Positions 1-11,112 of a DNA stretch of 64,000 nt are shown piece by piece (position 1 is the stretch's first letter; the number at the start of each line of letters is the position of its first letter). Under the pieces are notes generated by a model. The model was not told the origin of the DNA, searched no databases, and was given only the letters and a program-made list of their open reading frames with translations. The position numbers and the translations under genes are program-made. Origin of the DNA: Cryoendolithus antarcticus (lineage: Eukaryota > Ascomycota > Dothideomycetes > Cladosporiales > Cladosporiaceae); NCBI GenBank assembly GCA_002077065.1, contig NAJO01000037.1, positions 310,001-374,000 on the forward strand, given 5' to 3'.

Positions 1-865
1 TCGTCTCACAAGCACGGTGCTCATGCCTGTCTTCTTCGCCGCACTCGCCTCACTGACATTGTCCGTGCAGAACATACACGCGTCTAAATCGACCTGGGAT
101 CGTAATGTCAGCGCTCGTAGCTTATAGTGACTGGGAGCCTTCACCACTACCTTCAGCTCCTTCGCAATCTTTACATAGCTCTCCTCGTCGTTCTTCGCCC
201 CAGCGTTGACCGTGTCGAACCACCCTGAAATCAGACCCCGTAAATCTTGCACCTTGCCACTATCGCTTCCGTCTTCGGCCGTGACTTTGACATGCTCCAT
301 CAGCAATTTCTGAGCAGGTACACTGCCGCTCGAGTAGATCGCCAGAACCTTGCCTTCGTCCTTCCAACTTCTCAGCTGTGGCGCCACATCGTCAAAGAGT
401 GGCGCGCTGATGTTGCCATTACGGTAGCCGTCTTCCCATCTGTACTCAATCAGTGGTGCTATCTTGTAAGACAAGGGTTTGGGAGTCGTACAGATAGCCT
501 TGCAAATTCTTGAGATATGCGATCTTCACATCCTGCTTCGTGAGACCTATGACATGCGCTCGCAGTGCCTCTGGCGAGGTGCGATACTCTTCTGGAAACG
601 CATCGCGGTAGGGCTTGAAAGCCGGATCGTTCCATCTGAGCTCGAGGACGTAGGGAAGGACGTCAAGAGCGTACGGAAACTGGAATCGCGTCACCCTCTG
701 CTACGTCCGCACATCGTGGAGCGAGCTGATCGGAAGCTTACGAGTCGTTCTTTGACAAAGGATATGGGAGAGATAGTACCCTCTGTAGTACGTTGAGTTA
801 AAGCTCAGTGATCGGAAGCGACATGACATACCTATGTCGAGAATGATGCATTTGATGTGGTCCAT
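1..865 (-). CDS. UTR4: Enolase-phosphatase E1 (methionine salvage), 3' end outside window
   Basis: HAD-superfamily enzyme that enolises and then dephosphorylates 2,3-diketo-5-methylthiopentyl-1-phosphate in methionine salvage. I assembled it on the minus strand from five exons: 832-865, 742-782, 492-679, 151-439 and <1-93. All four introns (783-831, 680-741, 440-491, 94-150) are GT-AG and 49-62 bp, and the joins preserve frame. The start at 863-865 gives MDHIKCIILDIEGT, whose DIEGT is HAD motif I with D10 as nucleophile. It is followed by family hallmarks FPYALDVLPYVLE, RDAFPEEYR, KIAYLKNLQGYLWEDGYR, YSSGSV and SGWFDTVNAGAKN, then CTDNVSEASAAKKTGM just before the edge. Only the last residues are missing. 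The gene family is clear from these blocks; exon borders are inferred from homology and splice consensus. Confidence 0.93.
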
Positions 866-1097
866 CGTGTCGCAGACCAGACAGATATCTACGATGCGCT
901 TACAATCGTTTGGGAAGAATTGCAGAAATAGGTTTGGTGCGTCTCAGTGGGACTATTTACTGAAGAGGCCAGATACACCGGTGGGTCTTCTTGTCGTCGT
1001 TGAACCCTTTGCAGGTGCAGTGGGAGATGACATGAAATCATTCGACTGCTGCATACGCTATAGCCACTGAAAAGATTTCCACTTCACGACGACACCC

Positions 1098-2359
1098 CTA
1101 TATATCTGCCTTCATATACTTCGCCTCTCTCCCAAAATTTCCCTGCCCATCCCACCGCTGGAACATCTCCTCCATCAGCTCATGCCTCCTCAACCCCACC
1201 TCCCAATCCGCATACATCCCGTTCTCCCCATCAGCAAAAGCCTCATACAGTCTCCCAACATTCTCCGCCATATCCCCAACCTTCGACAACTCGTCTTTCG
1301 GCACCTCAAGCTCCGTGACCGGGATACTCTGTGGCTTATCGTTGAGCACATCGTTTACAGCACTCTTGGCTCTACGACTGTAGTCCAACCATTGCACTTT
1401 AGCACTGGTGTGCAAGACGTCCATCATCATCATGTTGTTAGTAATGAGTAGCTCCCCCTTCTCACCGACAATATGCCAGCGTAGACCTGGCTCACCGGGA
1501 AAGGGTGCGCCGCCTTCCATGTGGAAGCTTAGGAGGGCATTGGAGACTAGCTTGCCTTGAAGGAAGATCTGATCGGGGGTATCTGACGTGATCGTTCGCT
1601 GGGTTTTCTTGGTCGGGTCTTTGGGATCGAAGAGGGCGATTTCTGGATGTGAGATCCCAAGCATGGAGTCGAACGAGGCGAGCTCGCCGAGGGTGTGGAG
1701 GATGAAATTGAATGCTGGGGCGAGGCTGTCAGCAATCGCGGCATTGCAGCCTGGAGGCAGGGAAGAATCTCACTGTGCAAGAACCACACTGTCATCATGT
1801 TCGCGCCCTGGGCGCGCTGGAACAGATGAACACTGCTCTCGGGGTTCGGATCGCCGGTATAGGCTTCAGCATACCCAGTGATAGTAATACTGAGCACTTT
1901 GCCGATCTTGCCACTCTCGATGGCATTCTTGATGACTTTCACCGCAGGATTCGCTTGGCCTTGCATCCCGATCATGGTGCGGACCTTGTGCTGTTGCGCC
2001 AAGGACCACAACTCCCGGGCTTGGTCGATGTTCATGGCCAGCGGCACCTCTGTGAAGACATCCTTTCCAGCTTTCACGAGCGGAACGAGGGAGCTGAAGT
2101 GATGCTCCACGCCAGTTGCGCATACAGCGAGGTCAACATCTGGATCTTGTGCGAGATCCTGTGGTGATCCATACGCTTTGACTGTTGCTGGGAGCTTGAA
2201 GTGCTGAATCGCCTTCTCGGCACTGGCGACCGATGAATTGCACAATGCAACGAGCTCGTACTTTGAGGTTGATAACAAATAGGGCAGATGGGTCTTTGAT
2301 GCCCATGATGTCGCTCCGTTGGCGCTGAGACCTATGAGACCGACTCTTATAGGCGCCAT
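1098..2359 (-). CDS. Gfo/Idh/MocA family oxidoreductase, Gal80-like
   Basis: NAD(P)-dependent oxidoreductase-type protein. The N-terminus MAPIRVGLIGLSANGATSWA carries the Rossmann glycine-rich turn, followed by LVALCNSSVASAEKAI, the DPDVDLAVCATGVEHH segment and KAGKDVFTEVPLA, which replaces the usual E-K-P. This pattern resembles fungal Gal80-type proteins, which are regulators rather than proven enzymes; the true substrate or partner cannot be read from sequence. The C-terminal part, 1098 to about 1730, contains GEPGLRWHIVGEKGELL and ends ...AKYMKADI. The two halves lie in different frames: the N-terminal frame is coherent up to GANMMTV (about 1790) and the C-terminal one from AIADSLAPAFNFIL (about 1745). 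An intron is likely, but no GT-AG pair I tried joins the halves without losing conserved residues, so this join is unresolved. It follows UTR4 in the same orientation, 233 bp upstream of it. Confidence 0.8.
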
Positions 2360-5300
2360 AGCTGAATGTGACGTGAGGAGGTTGGAATGGGTGCTGGGAG
2401 TGGAGAGAACGTGGAACTAGAGGACAGTAACTGGAACAGAATGCGATGCGCTCTTACTGCGAAGGAAGGATCTGGTAGCCATTAAATACCTCGCAAGTTG
2501 TGTTTGGCACCGGGATGCCTCATATCGCGTTATACCGTCTCTCGTACATCGGTCTTGCGTTCTACGCCGAGCCACTGCATGTGGTCAAGGATCGGTAGTC
2601 CCTGAACACGTGTCTTCTGCGCTATCGCAGCAAGACTAGGTGTGAATGACGGATATCCGTGAACTCTGTCGGTGCAGCAGCAGTCTATCATAATGCAAGC
2701 TCGTATGACGTGGACTAGCGTACGAGAGGATGAAGTCTACCACGGCGACGTCTCGGCACAGATGTCGCACAAAATCCTCGAGAAAGCCGAGTGACCGTAA
2801 GCCCGATGACGAATGACGAACATTCTTCGCTATGTGAACAATCTGGCTTGAACGCAATAATGAAATACATATCACGATCCTGCCTGTTCAAGTCAGACTG
2901 GCATATTGGTAGGAAAGAAGAGAATGTTGGAGTCTAAGTGGAAAGTCGAGTCTGTGATGTGTCGACGTGGAAGCAGTGCTGTAGATGTCGAAATCGGTAT
3001 GCATGTGCCTGAGGTGCATCCGCCGCACTCCTTCGCGTGACTGTGCATTGATAAGACGTGGGAGCGTTGATGAATGAGGGACGGATCAGAAAAGGCTGAA
3101 CCACGATTCCATACTGACAGGTTCCATCAAGTTGCTGGCGGCAAAGTCACCAGATCTTCGGCTAGCAGTTATCCATCTTCGTGGCGGTGGCACATTCGCG
3201 CCAACGAAGAGGTGGATCGCAGTGTGGCTACCAGCGCGTTTCTTATGAGATTAGGTACGGGTGGAACGCTGTGGAAATGGATATGGGAAGGAGCGGCACG
3301 AGGTGAAAGAGATGTAAATTCTCCATCGCGACTCGCAAACAACAAGCTGAACGCAACGATGCTCACAACCGAACCTTGCATTGCGGACGCGATCGCTCTC
3401 TTGCCAAGGGAATTCTATTGGTACTGTGTGCTCTTCATGTAGACGACTGGATATGCTCTCTGCATCTCCATTGTCAACAAACACATCGCTCGGCAGCATC
3501 CCATCCTCGCAATTCCCAAAGCAATCTTCAACATGCAGGTCGCACAACACCACTGCAGTCTACTGCACCTCTTCCCTAGCGCAAGCAACTATCGCTGCGC
3601 TCCAGACTCTGCCAATCTCTCAATACACGCCGGCTAATGCGAGGCTACAGCGTATGCTTAACGCAGTATTGCGGAAATCTCTGCGGCAGCTGCGGATGTG
3701 AGTGGCTCGTTGCGATGTTGATGGAGGAGTGGCGATATGTGTGAGAGGAAGTTGGCAGAAATGTCACACCGCTGGACGCTCGGGTAATAGTGATGTTGGC
3801 CACTTTGGGGTGAAGTAGCCGGTGGTCTCGACTTGCGACTGTTCTGCAGGCACGATCAACTCCACGGTGGTGACAAAACTCGAACCGATCTGCTCGGCGG
3901 CTGCGATTGAGCATGACCGGAGTCTTATCAGGCTCGAGCTGAGAGCCAGGAACCACAGTCGCGGACATCACGCAGTGGATACGGCTCGGGTCTTTCACAC
4001 GATCTACCCGACGATGGAAACTCTGTGGAGTCGACAGCCCGTGCTTCTTTGTTGGCGCTCAGCCACGTGCGTGGAGGATTGAAGACAATCAAATCTCCTT
4101 TTCGGAAACGCACGACATCGACCTGAACACCTGTCAGGTTGGGTCGCTTTGTTGAACCGCACAATGGTCTGGAAGTCCCCTACTCGTCGGCGGCAATTTC
4201 GCCGAGTTCGAGACAGCAAGAAACTGTGCATTGGCAGAAACGCACCACGCCTGCATACCCGCATGCATATGTTTGACTTCGTGGCGACTCCCGTAGTGCA
4301 TGGAGGTTGCGTGGGGAAAGCTACGATTTGCTGCTGCCGGACTCCGGGCCTGTAGGTGCATCTCAATGGTCTTTCAGGTCCTGCAAATGGGACAGTAGTG
4401 GACATGACATTGATGCATGTCGATGCCTTCACCGCGAATTTGCCTACTCGATGAGTGCCAGGTATTGGAGTACAGCGAACGGATTGCTGCAGCGATAAGC
4501 GCTCGCTGAAGCCGATGCCCCACCAAGCTGTCTTTCGAGCAATCTCTCTGGGACAGGGTCTTTGAGAGCCAGACCCAAACGATGCAACACTAGGGGATGA
4601 TTATCGTTAATCGAAGGCGTGATAGCAGATACGTACACAGCCAGCTGGCTTGTCTGTGGACACAAGCTATAGCTATGAAACAGAACGTTCCAGCAATCTC
4701 TCGCAGATTGTGAAGAGCTCTCCCTGTCACCAGGGCCAAGCAAAGCTGACAGGCTCAGCTCTGACAGGAAGCGCAGCAATACGCGCGTTGATGATGGACA
4801 TGTTTCAGGGTCTGGTCAGCAGTGCGAAACAGTCTCGCGAGCAAACGCTCCCTTTGCTGCGTCTGGCCTTGAATGGTTGCGAGTACCCGTTGCCCGATAT
4901 CGGCTGTCTCGGTCTGTCGAGTAACAAAGGCTCACCCGGTGGTGGCACGAGGTTCGGAGCGAGCTCCTTTGTCGAGGACAGCTGACAGTATGGTGCCGTG
5001 GCCGCCTTGCGCTTGTGAGATCAGGATGCAGTGAATGTTGGCATCAAGCGTGCATGTCCTCTTTGCCCGTTCTCATAGCGTAATTCATGGTGGCGTGTGT
5101 ACCTCATGATCTGGCCCAGAATAGTGAGCACGTTTTCGGCGTAGCGCCGTTGTGAGCTCGAGCCCTCGTTGTAGTGGGGACAAGTGGACCACTCATAAAC
5201 AAGGAACATCTGGCGGGTGCACTACTGCAAGACGCTCGACTCGCTGTCCCTCCCGTCACCGTCCACACCTACTGCCATTGCAATCATCTACACCGCTCTC

Positions 5301-6448
5301 CGACTGCAACACACTACTATCCTACTACTACTGCTACACCTGCACTCCTCACCACGTTCTTGTCGATTGTTTGGTACCACCGTCGACGATTGAGCAGCCG
5401 CTGTGTTGATCGCTCCTTCCCAGCTTGTGTCTCAGCAAGCTCGCACAGCCGCCCGCATTCCTTACGCTCACCCAGCGACATTAACCACCATCGACTGACA
5501 CATACGACACCTACGACTTCTACAACAAACCACCTAATACCTCTACTTCGCCATACCTCATTGATGTGACAAGGAGCAAGGACAGCGTGTATCAGCTCAA
5601 GCGCCCACACACACCTGACCAAGTTCCCGCTTGCCTCCGAGATTAGACGCTTTCGTCATACAGCCCTCGCAAGCACGCACGTCAACAAGCTTGGATGTGC
5701 CAACCTCCGGACTCCGACAATATCACTTCCAGATAACTACGACACCTGGTCTTTGATGCTTGACAAGGCCATTGCATCGTCATCAAGGCAGCTGCTGCTC
5801 TAGGCACCCCACCGCCGACGCCGCCACCCTGACTCACCCCACCCTCTCTTCACCTTCTCACGCCACATACTCGGCCATAATCTTGTAACACAACGACACC
5901 GATACCCTCACGACCTCACGACCCTTACTCACACGATCTTGGTCCATCTGCCAACTCACGACCAACCCTCGACGTGCACTTACGTCATCTACTTCCAGCC
6001 CCTCGTTGGACACTCACACTTCACCCACTGTACTCATGACCAATACGACATTCATTACCCTTTCCTGTCTTTGAGAGGCATTCCGCCTTTGATGAGTTGA
6101 AGCGAGCAAGCGAATTACAGTGCATATCGATATCTTGGGGGCCTGGCATACGGACGAGGAGTTGACACTGGACACATAGCGGGGACACGATTATCCTGAG
6201 GACTTATTGATTTACATTGCTTTATACTGGACGGCACCTTCCTTCCGACCGAGTCACCATCAAGGTGCTGCTGCCTGCATATACACAAAAGTTTCGTTGC
6301 CTACTTTCACACCTGGCAAGAACAATCTGCTAGTGTTGACACAACAATCCGGACTTTGACTTCCCGACAAGCTTGAGCCCACGACTGCACTTCGCGGACT
6401 TCGAAGTGGCGTTCACTCCCTCCACCACGACATCGGCGCTTCCACCAA
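2360..6448. other. 4.1-kb stretch without a recognisable gene
   Basis: No open frame here has a recognisable domain or a convincing exon chain. The frames between 3070 and 4500 are short, overlap on both strands and share no codon bias with the neighbouring genes. From about 5150 the sequence becomes pyrimidine-rich on plus (CTACTACTACTGCTACACC and similar) and this continues to the kinase start at 6449. That is typical of a long promoter and 5' leader of a fungal signalling gene and may include a leader intron. The 2360-3050 part contains the promoter of the Gal80-like gene. Confidence 0.5.
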
Positions 6449-8524
6449 ATGGCCTGCATGCGAGATGGCTTCGAACAAGGCAAGCTTCTCGATAAACGGT
6501 TCATAACCACCTCGCCTCTCAACCATGGCTCATTTGGAATGGTCTTCGCCGCCAGGGACACTCTGACTGGTGGCGATGTCGCGATCAAGTGCATCACTAA
6601 ATCCTCCGCCACCGAGAACACCGCCTGCCCTGCCACTGTCGCCATCGATGACCGCTCGGAAGAGTTGACGATCCACTCCAAGCTGCCAGAGCATGCGAAC
6701 ATTGTCAACTTGGTGCACAATTTCGAGACCAGGGATCATCAGTACATGGTGTTGGAGTTGTGCAGCAATGGAGACTTGTATGAAGCGATCCGCGTCGGCA
6801 AGGGACCGCTTGAGACCGAGCATGTGCGTGCTTTCATGCTTGAGCTCATCGATTCGATCGACCACCTGCACAACAACGGCGTCTACCACCGCGACATCAA
6901 GCCCGAGAACATCTTTTTGACAGCCTCTGGTTCGATGAAGCTCGGTGACTTCGGTCTGGCTACTACAGAGACCTGGTCCACGGAGTTCGCTGTTGGATCA
7001 GATCGCTACATGGCACCCGAGCAGTACGATGCTTCTGTCTTCGGGTATGGGTATTCTCCTGCCCAGGCGGACATCTGGGCTGTCGGGATCGTCCTGCTTA
7101 ATGTGCTCTTCCAGCGCAACCCCTTTGCTACGCCTACGCTCAAGGATCCCCTGTTTGCCGATTTCGCAAACGACCGTCAAAGTCTTTTCGATATCTTCCC
7201 GAACATGCATCAAGATACGTACAATGTCATCAGGCACTCACTGGCACTGGACCCCGCCAACCGTTCACTCGGCGCTGTGCGGGATGCTCTGAAGTCCGTC
7301 GTCAGTTTCACTACTGATGATGAGTCGCTTGATGAGTTTTGCACGGAGACTCCGGATGGTGTGCAAATGGTCACAAAAGCCCGCGAGCCATTGCGTACGC
7401 CCTCGATTACTACTGCTACCGCGACCGATTCGTTCCCCTGGAGTGCGGCATTGCTCAAGACGCCGCAGAAGGCTACTCGCCAATTGTCAACCATTCGCGA
7501 CGAGGAGTCGGACTTGTTCCCTGGATCTCAGCAATCGGACAGCTTCAAGTATGTCGATACTGACGAGTCTTCGCTGTCTTCCAACCTCGACTCAGGTCTT
7601 GGAATGTCGTTCAAATCTGCCAAGTCATTCGTCCTGCGTCCGCCTTCAGTCCTCGTTGGGTCTCTGCCGATCACCTTCTCTCGTCGCAACAAGACAAACA
7701 CGCCTTATACTACCGATGGTTTCAGCAAGAGTTGGAGCGATCTGTACGATGAGGACGAGGAGCTGGCTCAAGAGGGACGGTCGTCGCTCGATGCTGGTAT
7801 GGAGATCTCGCGCGTCAGCACGGCCAAGCCAAGCACACCTCAGCTCGCTGCGATCATCGAGGACGGCCGCGGCAGCGTCACACCGCGTCAGTCCACTGTT
7901 GAGCCACTCGGTTCTGGTGCTGCTACTCCACAAGCTTCGAAAGCCGAGCGTCCGCTACTGAAGGAGCGTTCATCTTCACTGCTCGACAAATGGGCTGTCT
8001 TGGGCAGCTTTCGCCGCTCGAAGCAGGCTCCTGAGGTCGTCACGCCCGTTATAGCATCTCCCACGCCACCGCAGAAGAGCAAGTACACGGATGCGTTCAG
8101 CAACTTCACTTTCGGCAGTGCCAAGAAGACTAAGTCACCGACACGTGAACGCTCCGAGAGCTGGCGTCAAGGCAACTTTCTGGGACCTTCGAGATTGCGC
8201 TCTTCATCGTCAAACTCACGCAACTGGGAGCGCAGGGAGTCCGAACACGCTGCTACAGCTGCGCCAGCTGTACCTGCGGTGCCAGAGACATGGGCTCTCG
8301 ACAACAACTGGCGTGATCACAAGCCCAGGACGATGGCCATGTCGACACCTGCTCGTGCGAATGGTACGAAGAACAACAACAGGCACTTTGACAGTGCGCG
8401 CATAGAACATCAGGAAGACCACGATCTCTTTGCTTTGATGGCGCCTCGGATTGCTGACGATGACAGCGATGACGATGATCTCGAGCTCATGGTCGGAGGT
8501 TGGGGACGCGACTTCCATGTGTAG
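6449..8524 (+). CDS. Ser/Thr protein kinase, Ksp1/Ran1-like
   Basis: A 691-residue single-exon kinase. The kinase domain covers about residues 17-290: glycine-rich loop NHGSFGMVF (25-33), the VAIK lysine at K47, catalytic loop HRDIKPEN (147-154, D149), DFG at 167-169 and a GSDRYMAPE activation end (APE 189-191), so all catalytic residues are present. The loop and the FIT-TSPLNHGSFGMVF opening match the fungal Ksp1/Ran1 group, which in yeast acts in TOR/PKA-linked control of filamentous growth and autophagy; that role is by family only. Residues 300-691 are Ser/Thr/Pro-rich and probably disordered, with several basic-Ser sites and an acidic DDDSDDDDLE stretch near the C-terminus. A second in-frame Met at residue 4 could be the true start. 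The leader is long and pyrimidine-rich, which suggests translational or stress regulation. Confidence 0.9.
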   Translation: MACMRDGFEQGKLLDKRFITTSPLNHGSFGMVFAARDTLTGGDVAIKCITKSSATENTACPATVAIDDRSEELTIHSKLPEHANIVNLVHNFETRDHQYMVLELCSNGDLYEAIRVGKGPLETEHVRAFMLELIDSIDHLHNNGVYHRDIKPENIFLTASGSMKLGDFGLATTETWSTEFAVGSDRYMAPEQYDASVFGYGYSPAQADIWAVGIVLLNVLFQRNPFATPTLKDPLFADFANDRQSLFDIFPNMHQDTYNVIRHSLALDPANRSLGAVRDALKSVVSFTTDDESLDEFCTETPDGVQMVTKAREPLRTPSITTATATDSFPWSAALLKTPQKATRQLSTIRDEESDLFPGSQQSDSFKYVDTDESSLSSNLDSGLGMSFKSAKSFVLRPPSVLVGSLPITFSRRNKTNTPYTTDGFSKSWSDLYDEDEELAQEGRSSLDAGMEISRVSTAKPSTPQLAAIIEDGRGSVTPRQSTVEPLGSGAATPQASKAERPLLKERSSSLLDKWAVLGSFRRSKQAPEVVTPVIASPTPPQKSKYTDAFSNFTFGSAKKTKSPTRERSESWRQGNFLGPSRLRSSSSNSRNWERRESEHAATAAPAVPAVPETWALDNNWRDHKPRTMAMSTPARANGTKNNNRHFDSARIEHQEDHDLFALMAPRIADDDSDDDDLELMVGGWGRDFHV

Positions 8525-9238
8525 ACTTCTTCCTTTCCATCTCATTCAACTTGGAACGGCCAGTATGACTGCGACATACATCAGCGGCAGCGGCAGCAGC
8601 AATCGGGCATTATGTTGGTAACAGGGACTTCTTCACTTCACTGCACACAGAACGCAGATCTGCATGGACATGGTTGGGATGGCGTTTTTGACATTTTCCT
8701 TTGTCTTTCGACATGGGAACAGGGGTAGGATCGGCGTCTATGCTTGAGAAGTGATACCAACGGGATTGCATGCTGCTGCTGATGATGATGTATGAACTGC
8801 TGGCTGGCTGAAGTCTGATGAGGGAAAGGAAGGAGGAGACACTATCTGTATTATGTAGCATAGACACATCCCTCTTATCGCGCGCTCGTATGGCGCTGCT
8901 GATGAGGGCAATGCAGATTCACCTTGCTCGAGACGATGGCTTCACTTCCTTCTCCTCTACTTATGGCCTCACATGGAATGCCATCGATCTTATTGACTCC
9001 ACTCGGAAGATGCCTGATGTCTGAGGCATTATACCCTGCAGCAACCGCCACTTCACTACATCACAGCCCACCTTCACATACAACTTTGACACGTACCTTC
9101 AGCTGCCTGATCGAAACCACATATACCCAACATCAGCAGCATCTCCTCATCCCATCACACACTACCACCTATCATCCTCCACTACATCGATCACACCCAC
9201 ACTCCACGCCACCCAACACCCCACCTTCCATTCACACA
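8525..9238. other. Intergenic: kinase 3' end and RAD23 promoter/leader
   Basis: The sequence just after the kinase carries a short GCGGCA/GCAGCA run (about 8585-8602). The stretch 9045-9238 is C/T/A-rich (CACCACC, CATCCC, ACACCC) and reads as the promoter and 5' leader of RAD23. A frame open upstream of the RAD23 start, in phase with it, has leader-like composition and no ubiquitin-fold homology. Confidence 0.6.
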
Positions 9239-10476
9239 ATGAAGCTCACCTTCAAAGACCTCAAGCAACAAAAGTTCACCCTGGACGCCGAACCCACCGA
9301 CACAATCGCCAGTCTCAAATCCAAAATCTCCGCCGAGAAGGGCTGGGAGCCCTCAAGTCAGAAGCTGATCTACAGCGGCAAAATCCTGCAAGATGACAAC
9401 ACGGTCGAATCCTACAAAATCGAGGAGAAGGGCTTCATAGTCTGCATGATCGCTAAACCCAAAGCCGCCCCGAAAGCCGCTGCTGCACCGCCAGCTACGC
9501 CAGCGAAGGCAGCAGAGCCGGCGACTCCTGCGGTGCCGGCTGCGCCTGCTGCTGCTGCGGCAGGAACGAGTGATGCTGCGCCTGCTACGCCCAGTCCGGC
9601 GGCTCCTGTGGCTGGTGGACAGAGGAACTTCGACCCGAGTGGTCTTGCTATGGGCGAGGATAGGAGCGCGGCGATTGCCAATATGGAGAGTATGGGTTTC
9701 CCGCGGGCGGATATTGATAGGGCTATGCGGGCGGCGTTTTATAATCCGGATCGCGCGGTGGAGTATTTGTTGAATGGGATTCCGGCTAGTGCGCAACAGG
9801 AGCAGAGAGCGGCTGCGGCTGCGCCAGCTGCGGGTGGATTGAGTGGAGGAGGTGAGGCACCTGCTGCTGCTGCCGCGACGGGGACGGCTGGGGGAGATGC
9901 TGGGGTGGCGACTGCAGCGGCGGGGAGCGATGAGCCGGTCAACCTCTTCGAAGCCGCTGCACGCGCCGGCACCGGTGGCGCTCGATCAACCCCCGCCTCT
10001 GGCACAGCTGCCACGCCCGCAGCAGGCGCAGGCGGTGATGCCAATCAACTCGATTTCCTACGCAATAACCCTCAATTCCAGCAACTCCGCCAGGTCGTGC
10101 AGCAGCAGCCGCAGATGCTCGAGCCGATTCTGCAGCAGGTTGCGGCGGGGAACCCGCAGCTGGCGCAGATCATTACGCAGAACCCGGAGCAGTTCATGCA
10201 GTTGCTGGCGGAGGACGCGGATGAGGATGTGGCGTTGCCGCCTGGGGCGCAGCAGATCCAGGTGACGGAGGAGGAGAGGGAGGCGATTGAGCGGGTAGGT
10301 TCATGCCAATTTGCTACGTTTCTGGTGACGTTTGGATTGAAGGCTAATATGAGTTCCAGTTATGTCGTCTTGGCTTCGAGAGGGATCTGGTAATTCAGGC
10401 TTACTTTGCATGCGATAAGAATGAGGAGCTGGCTGCGAACTTTCTGTTCGATCAGCCGGACGAGCCGGAGGAGTAG
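9239..10476 (+). CDS. RAD23: UV excision repair protein Rad23
   Basis: A shuttle receptor that links ubiquitinated cargo to the proteasome and stabilises the Rad4/XPC damage sensor in nucleotide excision repair. Two exons, 9239-10294 and 10360-10476, with a 65-bp intron (GTAGGT...TTCCAG), give 390 residues, near the yeast length. Domain order is complete: an N-terminal ubiquitin-like domain (1-77, [16 protein letters not shown]... [10 protein letters not shown]), an Ala/Pro linker, UBA1 (about 144-182, [15 protein letters not shown]), an Ala/Gly linker, the XPC-binding domain (about 269-327, [20 protein letters not shown]) and UBA2 (about 340-386, [31 protein letters not shown]), which is completed only after splicing. 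The start is set by the first residue of the ubiquitin fold. Confidence 0.97.
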
Positions 10477-11112
10477 TGTGGTGCACTGTTGTGGGAGAGG
10501 ATACGGGAAGACTATGATACCATTCACGTATGGCTGCGCGACTTGCTCGGCACGAAAGAGATGCATTGCACGACGAGGCAATCTTGGAGAAGGACGAGAC
10601 AATCACATAGCCTTCGGGCCAGTGACACTTAGCTGAGAAGCTACAGAGGTCTCGAAGGAAGCTAGCTCAGTGCCACTGGATCGCAACGCTATCGTGAACG
10701 AGCCTTTACTGCACTACGATGTTATTGCTGCTCATCAGCCATGCAGACCTTGCAATTGGTGTTCCACAATCCGCTCACTATTTGCTTCCCTTTGATGACT
10801 ATGCATTGTCCTCTAATATTCCATGTACACGAGTCGTTCATGGTTTTGTGGCCGTTGCTCGTGTGTTTCCTTTCCGACTGCGACCAGCTGTCTGACGCAG
10901 TCTCCGTCGATCAACGCCACACATGAGCAGCAAATGCCTGACAATCTCACCATCACACGCAGGCACATGAGAAAGCAGACACTGCGACGTCTGTCCGGGC
11001 TCACAAAACCCGGCTTGTGAAAGAGCGCAATGCCAGGTCAAATTACACGTATCCTACAACAAACCCACCCGCCCAATGCTGCTAAACGCTCCAGGGGCAA
11101 TTCCGGGGACCT
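10477..11112. other. Convergent 3' region between RAD23 and SEC16
   Basis: About 640 bp between two genes that end facing each other. No frame shows a domain or codon bias. It should contain both 3' UTRs; no other element was seen. Confidence 0.6.

Noticed and set aside
3640..4780. Overlapping minus- and plus-strand frames of 60-142 codons
   Set aside because: They compete on both strands, no exon chain links them, and none has a recognisable domain.
8924..9238. In-frame 105-codon extension upstream of RAD23
   Set aside because: Composition is leader-like (CCACC/CATCC-rich) and the ubiquitin-like domain begins exactly at the Met at 9239, as in all Rad23 proteins.
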